From: Cellulomonas xiejunii
GTDB lineage: Bacteria > Actinomycetota > Actinomycetes > Actinomycetales > Cellulomonadaceae
Direction of reading: 5' to 3'
Length of the DNA: 64,000 bases
NCBI RefSeq assembly: GCF_024508315.1
Contig: NZ_CP101987.1
Span: 3,782,001 to 3,846,000 of the forward strand
Positions 1 to 8,053 of the stretch are shown here, one piece after another. Within the stretch, counting starts at the first letter, position 1. Each line of letters opens with the position of its first letter. The notes beneath the pieces are model-generated. The model did not search any database, was not told the DNA's origin, and saw nothing but the letters and a program-made list of their open reading frames with translations. The position numbers and the translations under genes were made by a program.

Positions 1-45
1 GACGAGTACGCGACGTACCTGCGCGAGCAGCGGATCGGCTTCTGA
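1..45 (+). CDS. 3' end of an unidentified gene (partial)
   Basis: Fifteen codons in frame 1 end in TGA at 43-45 and read DEYATYLREQRIGF. The start lies outside the window, so no function can be given. The TGA shares its last base with the ATG of the next gene (TGATG), so the two genes are almost certainly translationally coupled. Many nucleotidyltransferase-fold genes of the neighbour's type follow a small DNA-binding gene, and this could be one, but nothing in these few residues proves it. Confidence 0.5.
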   Translation, partial: DEYATYLREQRIGF

Positions 46-899
46 TGCGCACACGCCGCACCCGCGCCATCGCCGAGGCCGCCCTGGCCAGCCTGGTCGC
101 GCAGCTCGACGGCCGGACCGACGGGCTCGTCGTGGTCGGCGGCCTCAACCCGGAGCTCCTCGCCCCGGTGCCGGAGGCCCCGCACCAGGGCACGGCCGAC
201 ATCGACCTCGTCGTGCAGCTCGGGTTCGTCTACGACAGGGACGAGCTGGACCTCGGCTGGCTCGAGGCCGCGCTCGACGCGACGGGCTTCGTGCCCGTGG
301 GCGAGTCCCGGGCCTGGCAGTGGGTGATGACGCTCGAGGACACCCCCGTGCGCATCGACCTGCTCACCGACGTGCTCGACCACCGCGGGCAGCAGCTCAC
401 CGTGCCGGGCTGCACCCGCATGACCGTCCAGAACGTCGCCGGCCCCGCGCCGGCGCTGCGCGACCCCGTGATCCGGCGGTTGGCCGTCCCGTCCGGCGAC
501 CTCACGACCTGGGTCGACGTGCCGTTCGCCAACCTCGGCGGGTACCTGCTCGCCAAGGCTGCGGCCGTGCTCGGACGTCGTGCCGACCGCGACCCGTACG
601 ACTTGGCGTTCGTCGTCCAGCACAACACCGCAGGGGGCCCTCGCGCTGCCGCACGTGCCGCGCGAGCGGCGCTGCCAGCCGGCCGGGAGCAGGAGTTCGA
701 CGGTGTCCTGCGGGCCGCGCTCGCCCAGCTCACCGACCCTCGCGGACGTGCCGCCCGGCTCTACGCCACGCAACGCGTCGCCGACGGCGATCCGTTGCCC
801 GCCGATGTGCTGGCCGCCGACGCGGCAGCCGCGGCACGGCAGTGCCTCGCCGAGCTCGATCTGTCACCGACGACGCCGCCCCGCCCTCTGGCCGGTTGA
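45..899 (+). CDS. Nucleotidyltransferase-fold protein (MNT/AbiEii-like)
   Basis: The 284-residue protein has a glycine pair (VVVGGLN, about residue 33) followed by GTADIDLVV (about residues 49-57) and VRIDLL about 50 residues later. Together these give the GG, DxD and third-Asp pattern of the polymerase-beta-like nucleotidyltransferase fold. Members of this fold include MNT/HEPN and AbiE toxins and antibiotic adenylyltransferases. The C-terminal half is alanine/arginine-rich and helical. The ATG overlaps the upstream stop codon, so it is the second gene of an operon whose first gene is cut off. The fold is likely; the substrate and any toxin role are unknown. Confidence 0.6.
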   Translation: MRTRRTRAIAEAALASLVAQLDGRTDGLVVVGGLNPELLAPVPEAPHQGTADIDLVVQLGFVYDRDELDLGWLEAALDATGFVPVGESRAWQWVMTLEDTPVRIDLLTDVLDHRGQQLTVPGCTRMTVQNVAGPAPALRDPVIRRLAVPSGDLTTWVDVPFANLGGYLLAKAAAVLGRRADRDPYDLAFVVQHNTAGGPRAAARAARAALPAGREQEFDGVLRAALAQLTDPRGRAARLYATQRVADGDPLPADVLAADAAAAARQCLAELDLSPTTPPRPLAG

Positions 900-908
900 C
901 CCACCCCC

Positions 909-1277
909 TCAGTCCAGCGGCGCCGACCACCGCAGCAGCGCCCCGCGCCCCGACGCGGGCCGCAGCAGCGCGAACGACCCACCCGACTCCTCGGCGCGCT
1001 GCGCGAGGTTCCGCGTGCCCGACGAGCGCGTGCGCGCCGGTGGCACGCCGACCCCGTCGTCCTCGACCTCGACGACCACCTGCCCGGCCTCGCCGGTCGT
1101 CACGGACAGCCGCACGGACACCGCGTGCGAGCGCGCGTGGCGCGCCACGTTCGACAACCCCTCCCGCACGACCGCGACGACGTTGTTGGCGCGGCCGGGT
1201 GCGACGACCTCGTCGATGCCGCCGGTCACCACCCGGTCCCCGGCGATGGGGTCCACGGACACGCCGTCGACGTGGAC
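909..1277 (-). pseudogene. Orphan 3' fragment of a histidine kinase gene (duplicate of 4814-5182)
   Basis: Read on the minus strand, this block encodes the HATPase end of a sensor kinase, from HVDGVSVDPIAG through REGLSNVARHARS and EDDGVGVPP to the stop at 909. It aligns without gaps to 4814-5182, at a constant offset of 3905, with about ten mismatches by eye. Only two residues differ (GEAG versus GDPG). Similarity stops abruptly at 1277/5182, and the sequence beyond 1277 is unrelated. There is no GAF or His-box part here, so the copy cannot make a kinase. It lies in the same orientation as the intact gene, so the two copies form a direct repeat around the ESX-like cassette. Confidence 0.85.
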
Positions 1278-1309
1278 TCCGTGGCCCGCCGCAACACGGG
1301 ACACCCCCG

Positions 1310-1579
1310 TCAGACCGCGCGCATCGCGATGCCGGTGTCGGCCGACCTCCACGCCTGCCCGCTCGAGCGCGCATCACGCGCCAGCGCACCCGCCCCCTCA
1401 GCCAACGCCTGGTCGAGCACGGTCAGCACCAGGGAGACGTTCCCCAACGCGTCCTGGACGACGCCCGATCCCAGCACCTGACCGGTGGCGGTGCACTCGG
1501 CGCCCACGAGCCCGGCGTGGGCGTGGACTGCGGCGGCGAACGACGCCACGGCAGCGTCGTCGACCATCAGGTCAACCAC
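1310..1579 (-). CDS. Small WXG100/EspC-like protein
   Basis: This 89-residue, mostly helical, alanine-rich protein has the size and look of ESX (type VII)-associated small proteins: an N-terminal VDxxAVASFAAAV helix, a central LTVLDQALAEGAGALAR helix, and a C-terminal WRSAD stretch. It has no signal peptide. It is the last gene of a minus-strand set with the lipoprotein and the large protein upstream, 78 bp after the lipoprotein stop. GTG at 1579 is taken as the start; an in-frame ATG at 1567 is the alternative. Family placement rests on length, composition and neighbours. No classical WxG turn is visible, so this is a moderate call. Confidence 0.5.
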   Translation of the reverse strand: MVDLMVDDAAVASFAAAVHAHAGLVGAECTATGQVLGSGVVQDALGNVSLVLTVLDQALAEGAGALARDARSSGQAWRSADTGIAMRAV

Positions 1580-1657
1580 GAGCGCCCTCTTCGCCAGGAG
1601 GTGCGTCGGTCACCTGAACGCCTCGACCGAGAGCCTCGGACTCTGACGACCTCCGAC

Positions 1658-2374
1658 TCATGAGGTAGCCGACGGGCTGGGCGAGGGAGGCGGGACGACG
1701 TCCCCACGGTCCTTCTCCCCCAACGCCGCCAGGTCCGGGACGGGCTCGAACACGGCCCGGTGGATTGGCACGGTGTCGCAGTACTCCGCCGTCAACTCGG
1801 TGCCATCCGCGAGCCGGAAGGGCTCAGGAGGCGGCCCGACGGCCCTCACTCGTCGGAGACCGTCGTCCATCAGATCGACCCAGAAGACAACGGCGTTTGG
1901 CCATCGGTTGCCGTCGTACTGGGAGGGCAGGATCTCCTGGTTGTCGATACACGCGGCCACCTCAGCGCTCTTCCCGTCATCAGCGACCCGGACCTCTACC
2001 GGTGCGAAGGGAAGGGGCCCTGTGTAGACCTTCGGCGTCCCGTACAAGAGGTCCCCTCGGACCGCGCCTGCGAAGTCGGCGACGCGGAAGTACGTCCAGG
2101 AATTGAGCAACTCGGGGCGCGAGAAGTCCGCGACGTTCGACGCCAGAGCGAATTCTGTCTCGGCCACCCGCGCTGCTCGAACCCAGGGGTCCGATTCGAG
2201 AGGCCCCCCCGGCTCCCCGTCCACCCACACGAGAACTGGATCGGGCACGGGCTCGGAGTCAGCGCACGCTGTCACCGTCACGGCCGTGAGCACCGCAGCG
2301 ATGACCAGACCGAGCGGGCGTGGCGATCTGCGGACAGCGGATCTCGCCAGCGGACCCGCATTTCCTACCATCAT
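1658..2374 (-). CDS. Putative lipoprotein
   Basis: The 238-residue product has a basic N-terminus, one hydrophobic segment and a lipobox (TVTAC, Cys near residue 37), so it is probably exported and lipid-anchored to the outer face of the membrane. The mature part is acidic/proline-rich and ends in a Ser/Pro-rich tail. I recognise no catalytic motif. Its ATG overlaps the stop of the large upstream gene (ATGA at 2371-2374), showing coupled translation with that gene. This makes a shared job in the ESX-like cassette likely. The exact function is unknown. Confidence 0.65.
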   Translation of the reverse strand: MMVGNAGPLARSAVRRSPRPLGLVIAAVLTAVTVTACADSEPVPDPVLVWVDGEPGGPLESDPWVRAARVAETEFALASNVADFSRPELLNSWTYFRVADFAGAVRGDLLYGTPKVYTGPLPFAPVEVRVADDGKSAEVAACIDNQEILPSQYDGNRWPNAVVFWVDLMDDGLRRVRAVGPPPEPFRLADGTELTAEYCDTVPIHRAVFEPVPDLAALGEKDRGDVVPPPSPSPSATS

Positions 2375-4632
2375 GCTCCCTCACCGCTTCTCCCACCGGA
2401 CTCTGAGCTCGACTCCTGCAAAGCGGAATGCACTGCGAGCGAGACGTCCTGGTACATCTGGACGTACTCGAGCCCCTCAGCGCCGGCCAACTCCTCGGCA
2501 GAGTCCGAGCGCAGAGCGGGCTGGTCCCACAACCCCGCATCCCGGTATGTCTGCACCGCATCCGTGAAGAACAGCGAGATCGGGTCAGCACCGGCCGAGC
2601 GGACCGACGCAGGCTCTGGCTGCCCCGGCGTCCAGTGCTCGACAGCGAGCTTCTCCAGGTAGTCGACCGCTGCATCGAGACCGATGGCGACGATGGGGTT
2701 CGGGACGAATGCGAGTGCGACATCGACGGGTACCCGCGCGAGACCGAGCGACACGCGGACCTCGTCCGAGACTCGCTGCAGCTCCGCCTGCGTCGCTCCG
2801 TTGACTGCGCCATCGGCGACCGCCCAGACGACGGCGAGCCGCTCGAGGACCCGGTCCACCGACGCCGTACCGTCCGCTGCGAGCGCCAGCGCATCCACCT
2901 CGTAGCCGAGAAGCGCTCTCTGAACGGCGAGTCGCCCCTCAGGCTCGCTCGTCGCCGCCGCGAGGATACGGACGAGCTCAACGCGCGTCACTGTCGCTGC
3001 GACCGCCTTGTCCGGATCGAACGGGGTAGGAACGAGCTCCCAGGCGGCCCGGTCGTTTATCGGTCCGCGCATGCCGCCGACCTCCACGAGCGTCACGATC
3101 TGGGAGGCGACGACTTGGGCAAGGCGCAGCGACGCCGGGGGGCTGATGTTCTCGGTGAGCAGGAGAGCTGCGTTGCGTGAGAACCGGGCGAAGATTGCGT
3201 CATTGAGAGCTGCTCTCTGCCACACCTCCTGAGGTGAACCCATGGCGGATTGCACCCCTAGCCACAACGTCGCCACGCCGGCGAACCCGTCGGAGATACC
3301 CAGAGGCCAGGCGCGTTCCTCGAACCAGTAGTCCACGCGTGCGCGGTCGTACACGGCGGCGTCGTTCGACCAGTCCACATCGACGCCCGTGAGCCAGTCG
3401 CGCGCGACCTGCGGGTACGCGCCGAGCGTGGCCAGCACGCCCGCGGCAGGATCGAGCACCGCTCGCGGGTCACTCCCCGGCACAGCCGCGGACGCCAGCC
3501 AGTACCCCGGCTGGTCCCCGCCCGGCGGGAGCCGCCCGTGCTCCCGCTCCCACCCGTCGATCCGATCGGCCACTGCGACCGTGAGCGCCGCACTCATCAG
3601 CGCGCGGTCCGGGTCGGCGAACAGGTACCCGACGACGCTCGCGCCGTCGAAGAACACCATCTGGCGGAACATCTCGTCAGCGAAGGACTCCACCTGAGCC
3701 TTCGACCACCCGCGTGACCCGACCGCGAGCCCGGCGCGCACCTGTGTTCCCAGAGCGGAGAGCGTGTTGGGGTGGTGATGTTGGGCGAACGGCACGGCAT
3801 TGCCCAGTGCGGTCAGGAGTCGCATCGTCCGTTCGCCGCCCATCGCCGCGAAGACCGCCGCCATGACGCCCGTGTCCGAGCCCCACGCATCCAGGAAACT
3901 CGTCAGCTCGTCGACCGCGACCTCGTCCGCGGCGCTCGAGAACCATCGCGCCAGCAGAGACCGCTCCTCCGAGGTCATCGTCCCCGCAGCCACTGACGCC
4001 AACGCCTGCGCCAACGGCACGTCGACGATCGCGTCGACCCCCGTCCCCGGCGCGTACGCGCCCATCACCTCGACCCCGACGAGCCGTGCGGCGGTCTGCC
4101 GGTCCAGGTCCTCACGTTCGTCGCAGCACGCCGCGAACGCCCGCAACCCCTCTGCTGCGTCGCGCACCGCCGACCGCCAGACCCCCAGCTCGGCAGCAGC
4201 CTGCGGCACGGCCGCGAACGCCGGCGCATCCGTCCACGACCACGGCACCGTCACCACGCCACCGGCAAGCGCCGCCGCGTACCGCTCCCTCGCCGCCACC
4301 GCGCGGACCCGCGCCGTCTCCACCTCGTGCCGGGCGGTCATCACCCGACGCTCCAACCCTCGCAATGCAGCGCCGTACCCGGCCAGCACCTCGGCCACCT
4401 GCCGGCACCCGCCGGCGGCATCGTCCAGCCCGGACGCCAGCCGCACCGACCGCTCCCCCAACGCCGACGCCCACTCCCCGACAGACGCCGAGACCAACCC
4501 GTCCCCGGCAGACCGCATACTCACCGCCCGGGTCGCGAACCGCTCCGCGCGCGCGACGTAGCCGGCGACCAACCCGTCGACGGCCTCGACGTCACCGGCC
4601 TCCGGCGTGCGCTCCAGCACCGCGAGATCCAC
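2371..4632 (-). CDS. Large WXG/ESX-associated protein of unknown function
   Basis: The product is about 753 residues. The first roughly 170 residues are helical and rich in Ala, Arg and Glu, like WXG100/PPE-type N-terminal domains of secreted actinobacterial proteins. The rest is a long, mostly helical region, with no nuclease, deaminase or ADP-ribosyltransferase motif I can see. GTG at 4632 is preferred because AAGGGGG lies five bases upstream; a GTG at 4710 would add 26 residues. It heads the three-gene minus-strand cassette and overlaps the lipoprotein gene. It may be an ESX substrate or polymorphic-toxin-like scaffold; a DUF6571-type relationship is possible but not verified. Confidence 0.55.
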   Translation of the reverse strand: MDLAVLERTPEAGDVEAVDGLVAGYVARAERFATRAVSMRSAGDGLVSASVGEWASALGERSVRLASGLDDAAGGCRQVAEVLAGYGAALRGLERRVMTARHEVETARVRAVAARERYAAALAGGVVTVPWSWTDAPAFAAVPQAAAELGVWRSAVRDAAEGLRAFAACCDEREDLDRQTAARLVGVEVMGAYAPGTGVDAIVDVPLAQALASVAAGTMTSEERSLLARWFSSAADEVAVDELTSFLDAWGSDTGVMAAVFAAMGGERTMRLLTALGNAVPFAQHHHPNTLSALGTQVRAGLAVGSRGWSKAQVESFADEMFRQMVFFDGASVVGYLFADPDRALMSAALTVAVADRIDGWEREHGRLPPGGDQPGYWLASAAVPGSDPRAVLDPAAGVLATLGAYPQVARDWLTGVDVDWSNDAAVYDRARVDYWFEERAWPLGISDGFAGVATLWLGVQSAMGSPQEVWQRAALNDAIFARFSRNAALLLTENISPPASLRLAQVVASQIVTLVEVGGMRGPINDRAAWELVPTPFDPDKAVAATVTRVELVRILAAATSEPEGRLAVQRALLGYEVDALALAADGTASVDRVLERLAVVWAVADGAVNGATQAELQRVSDEVRVSLGLARVPVDVALAFVPNPIVAIGLDAAVDYLEKLAVEHWTPGQPEPASVRSAGADPISLFFTDAVQTYRDAGLWDQPALRSDSAEELAGAEGLEYVQMYQDVSLAVHSALQESSSESGGRSGEGA

Positions 4633-4813
4633 GCGCACCCCCTTGGCCAGCACCGGACGAACCGGGCACACCGTAGCGATCGGGAGCGGTCCGTCGCCCG
4701 GGTCGTCCACAGGGCCTCACCCGGGCGCGACGGACCACCCACGGCGCTTGCGGGCGCGCCCGGGCACCATCGAGCAGCTCACGGCACCCTCGACCACACA
4801 GCGGCACCCACCT

Positions 4814-5182
4814 TCAGTCCAGCGGCGCCGACCACCGCAGCAGCGCCCCGCGCCCGGACGCGGGCCGCAGCAGCGCGAACGACCCACCCGACTCCTCGGC
4901 GCGCTGCGCGAGGTTCCGCGTGCCCGACGAGCGCGTGCGCGCCGGTGGCACGCCGACCCCGTCGTCCTCGACCTCGACGACCACCTGCCCGGGGTCCCCG
5001 GTGGTCACGGACAGCCGCACGGACACCGCGTGCGAGCGCGCGTGGCGCGCGACGTTCGACAGCCCTTCCCGCACGACCGCGACGACGTTGTTGGCGCGGC
5101 CTGGCGCGACGACCTCGTCGATGCCGCCGGTCACCACCCGGTCCCCGGCGATGGGGTCCACGGACACGCCGTCGACGTGGAC
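4814..5182 (-). repeat. Right copy of the 369-bp direct repeat
   Basis: This is the 3' end of the intact kinase gene. It is about 97% identical to 909-1277 in the same orientation and without gaps. The pair brackets the ESX-like genes at 1310-4632, so recombination between the copies would remove about 3.9 kb and leave one intact kinase gene. Confidence 0.85.
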
Positions 5183-6481
5183 GCTGAGGTGCGGGGCGAA
5201 GCCGAGGGACGAGCGTGCGAGCTCGACCTCGGCGACGACGCGCTCGACGAGCGGGATGGTGGCGCCGGGGTCGTCGAGGGTCCGCACGATGACGCGGATC
5301 TGCCGGATGCCGGCGTCGACGTGCCCGACGACCTGCTCCAGCACCTGTGCCGCCTCCGCCGAGACGGGCCCCGACGGGTCGGTGCGCAGCGCCTCGACCT
5401 GCATCCCGGCGGCGAAGAGCTGCTGGATGGCGAGGTCGTGCAGGTCCCGCGCGATGCGCGTGCGCTCGTCGCGCACGGCGGCGTGACCGCGCAGCCGCTG
5501 CGCCTCACCCAGCACGAACGCGAGGGCGGCCTGCCGCGCGAAGGACTGCGCGAGGTGGAGGTCCTCCTCGGTGAAGGGCGCGGCGCCCGCTCGCCGCAGG
5601 AGCACGAGCACCCCCATCCCCTCGCCGTGGGCGTGCAGGGGCGCGAAGAGCGACGGCCCGTACCCGACGAGCGCCGGGGAGTCCACGGTGTCGGCGACGA
5701 GGCACCCGGTGCCGTCGTCGAAGGCGGCGCGCACGCGCCCCTCGGTGCTCATGTCCGCTCCCAGCAGGGACCTGCCCGCGGGGGTGACGATCTCCACGAG
5801 CAGCTCGTCGTCGGCTCCCGGCAGGACGATCGCGGCGACGTCGGCGTCGGCGACCTGCGCCGCGGCGGCGGCGACGCGCTCGAGGACGTCCTCGGCGTCG
5901 GCGCCCTCGAGCAGCATGGTGGCGATCTCCTGCGCGGCGGTCAGCCACTGGTGGCGGCGGACCTCCAGCGCGTACGACTGGGAGTTGCGCACGGCCACGG
6001 CGGCAGCGGCGGCCAGCGACAGGACGACCGCCTCGTCGTCCGGGCCGAACCCGCCCTCCTTCTCCGAGAGGTACAGGGTCCCGAAGCGTTCGCCGCGCAC
6101 GCGCACGGCGGCGCCGAGGAACGAGCCCATCGGCGGGTGCCCCGGCGGCAGACCGCGGAAGGCGGGGTGCTGGGTGAGGTCGTCGAGCCGCAGGACGCCC
6201 TCGTCGGGGATCACGCCCAGCACGCCCCACGCGTGCGGCGGGTGCCCGAGCAGGCCGACGACGGAGTCGGTGATGCCGCTCTGCACGAACTCGACGGACG
6301 CCCCGTTCGCGTCGACGATGTTGATCGCGCCGTACCGCGCGCCGGTCAGGCCGGTGCTCGCGGCGACGAACCGCTCCAGCAGGCTGCGGGCGTCGAGGTC
6401 ACCCGCCATGTCGAGGATCGCCGAGAGCAGCGCTGACGCGACGTCGTCCTGCGGTCGGGAGCCGGCAGCTGCCTGCCTCAC
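4814..6481 (-). CDS. GAF-GAF sensor histidine kinase (DevS/NarL-type partner)
   Basis: The 555-residue cytoplasmic sensor kinase has two GAF domains (about residues 25-165 and 185-330), a HisKA_3 dimerisation helix with RDLHD (phospho-acceptor His), and an HATPase_c domain with REGLSNVARHARS and EDDGVGVPP. It resembles DevS/DosT-class kinases, which sense redox or gas ligands through GAF domains and phosphorylate a LuxR-type regulator. No such regulator is adjacent. GTG at 6481 is chosen because AGGAGG sits just upstream; longer frames read into non-homologous sequence. Its last 369 bp are duplicated at 909-1277. Confidence 0.85.
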   Translation of the reverse strand: MRQAAAGSRPQDDVASALLSAILDMAGDLDARSLLERFVAASTGLTGARYGAINIVDANGASVEFVQSGITDSVVGLLGHPPHAWGVLGVIPDEGVLRLDDLTQHPAFRGLPPGHPPMGSFLGAAVRVRGERFGTLYLSEKEGGFGPDDEAVVLSLAAAAAVAVRNSQSYALEVRRHQWLTAAQEIATMLLEGADAEDVLERVAAAAAQVADADVAAIVLPGADDELLVEIVTPAGRSLLGADMSTEGRVRAAFDDGTGCLVADTVDSPALVGYGPSLFAPLHAHGEGMGVLVLLRRAGAAPFTEEDLHLAQSFARQAALAFVLGEAQRLRGHAAVRDERTRIARDLHDLAIQQLFAAGMQVEALRTDPSGPVSAEAAQVLEQVVGHVDAGIRQIRVIVRTLDDPGATIPLVERVVAEVELARSSLGFAPHLSVHVDGVSVDPIAGDRVVTGGIDEVVAPGRANNVVAVVREGLSNVARHARSHAVSVRLSVTTGDPGQVVVEVEDDGVGVPPARTRSSGTRNLAQRAEESGGSFALLRPASGRGALLRWSAPLD

Positions 6482-6798
6482 GGACACCTCCTGGTGCGGC
6501 ACGCGCCTCAGGATAGGGAGTCGCGGGACCAGGGTCCCCATCCGGGGTGGTGCCGACGCCGTCCCGCGCAACCTCGCCCACGCCAGGAGCGGACGGGTGC
6601 CGACATCGGCTCTGGCGCAGACCCGAAGGCGGGGGTCACCCGATAAGTACCACTTCTCCCCATCTGTGGATAAACCTGTGCTTAAAGGGTGAATACGTAC
6701 CCGCCGCGGCACGGCGTCAGGCCCGACAGATCACGCCAGCAGGCCGAGCAGTGCGCGCCGCCCCCGGGTCGTCGACCGACCCGGGGGCACGCGATGTG
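6482..6798. other. 317-bp gap: kinase upstream region, DnaA-box-like site, terminator
   Basis: I find no convincing gene here. The gap holds the kinase ribosome-binding site (AGGAGG at about 6487-6492), a TGTGGATAA at 6665-6673 (the reverse complement of the DnaA-box consensus TTATCCACA), and a perfect hairpin at 6760-6788. The 28 bases at 6653-6680 match 7244-7271 at 23 positions by eye. Confidence 0.5.
6760..6788 (-). terminator. Hairpin terminator after the small membrane-protein gene
   Basis: A perfect 12-bp inverted repeat (GCCCCCGGGTCG / CGACCCGGGGGC) surrounds a 5-base loop. It starts 11 bp downstream of the minus-strand stop at 6799. There is no T-run, which is common for actinobacterial terminators. 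Confidence 0.55.
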
Positions 6799-7032
6799 TC
6801 ATCGTCCTGCTCTCGACCCCCGCGGCGAGAAGGCGTAGGAGGCCGAGATCAGGACCGTCACGACGACCGCCGGCCAGATCGAGCCACCCCTGCCCAGGGT
6901 GTCTGCCGCGCACACCGCGAGAGCGGCCAGTCCGCACAGCGCTGCGGCCGTACGCCAGGCCCACGTCCGTGAGCGGACCGCCTTCTGGGCCAGGGCCGCG
7001 CAGACGAGCCCCGCGACAGCAGCGAAGAGCAT
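6799..7032 (-). CDS. Small membrane protein
   Basis: The 77-residue protein has two to three hydrophobic segments (MLFAAVAGLVCAALAQ; AAALCGLAALAVCAAD; PAVVVTVLISASYAF) and a short basic tail, so it is an integral membrane protein. The ATG at 7032 lies eight bases after AGGAGG, which fixes this start over the longer frame. A GTG one codon upstream is equally placed. I cannot assign a family. A strong hairpin follows the stop, so it is probably a single-gene transcript. Confidence 0.5.
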   Translation of the reverse strand: MLFAAVAGLVCAALAQKAVRSRTWAWRTAAALCGLAALAVCAADTLGRGGSIWPAVVVTVLISASYAFSPRGSRAGR

Positions 7033-7216
7033 CACGACATCCTCCTCATCACCGGCAGTACCTGCCGGCCTCAGACCCGCCATAGGCTGCCAGACGTTTC
7101 CGACCACACCGTGCCCGTAGTGGACGAACTTCAGGCACGTGCCCGTGGAATGGATCCAGCCGGCGTACGCCAGGCCCCGGGTCCCGTTCCCGCACCGAGG
7201 TGCGCCGACCCTCTCG

Positions 7217-8029
7217 TCAGACGTCGATCACCCGGTGGTCCGGCTTGTCGCCATCGGTGGACAACCCTGTGGCCGACGGTGAGGGTCGGGCCCCCTCACG
7301 CAGCACGGCGTGCGCGAGCAGCGTCGCCCCGGCGACCGCTGCGGGCATCGTCACCACGGCCCCTCCCGGCACCAGGAAGCACAGCTGCGTCGCCGCCCCG
7401 AACCCGATCGCCCGGCGCCGGTGCGCCCGCAGCAGCCGGTTGCGCTCGCGCCGCGGCACGCCGCGGGACACGAGTGCGCGGGACGTCAGCTCGTGCGCCA
7501 GCACCCACCCGGTGAGCACGAGCCCGCCGACCCACCCGAGCGCGGTCCCGACGACCGGCACGATCCCCACGACCCCGGCGAGCACCGCGACGACGAGCCC
7601 GCGTCCCATGAGCGCGAGCCCGTCCTCCGCGCCGCGCCAGAACCCGGTGTCACCGGTCGGCACCGCTCCGGTCTCGGTCGCCTCCACGGCCCGCCAGATC
7701 CGGTCGTAGAACGGCTCGCCGACGGTGAGGGTCAGCGCGGTGAACGTGACGACGACGAGGACGACCGCACCCGCGAGCACCACCGCCTGCGCGGCGACCT
7801 CGGCGGTCCGCTCCCACGTGGGCGACCAGTCGTCGGCGAACGGCGTGAGCCACTCCGCGACGGTCGCGAGGTGCATGACGAGCAGGACGATCGCAGTGAG
7901 CACGACGAGGCCGACCACCGCCGCCGGCACCAGACCCAGCGCCATGACACGCGGCTGCCGCCGCCAGTACCCCCACCCGCGCAGCAGCAGCCGGGCACCG
8001 TCGAGCACCTCACGCATCGCGCACCTCAC
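7217..8029 (-). CDS. EI24/CysZ-like membrane protein
   Basis: The 270-residue protein has about four to five hydrophobic segments, GEPFYDRIWRAVE after the second segment, and a loop HELTSRALVSRGVPRRERNRLLR before the last segments. This pattern is typical of the EI24 domain family, which includes the sulfate permease CysZ. Actinobacterial members are mostly uncharacterised, so sulfate transport should not be assumed. ATG at 8029 or at 8017 could be the start. The C-terminal tail contains TGLSTDGDK, encoded by the short repeat that also occurs at 6653-6680. The permease stop lies 24 bp upstream, so co-transcription with the permeases is possible. Confidence 0.7.
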   Translation of the reverse strand: MRCAMREVLDGARLLLRGWGYWRRQPRVMALGLVPAAVVGLVVLTAIVLLVMHLATVAEWLTPFADDWSPTWERTAEVAAQAVVLAGAVVLVVVTFTALTLTVGEPFYDRIWRAVEATETGAVPTGDTGFWRGAEDGLALMGRGLVVAVLAGVVGIVPVVGTALGWVGGLVLTGWVLAHELTSRALVSRGVPRRERNRLLRAHRRRAIGFGAATQLCFLVPGGAVVTMPAAVAGATLLAHAVLREGARPSPSATGLSTDGDKPDHRVIDV

Positions 8030-8053
8030 GCATGGTGTCGCAGCGTAGGCCCC

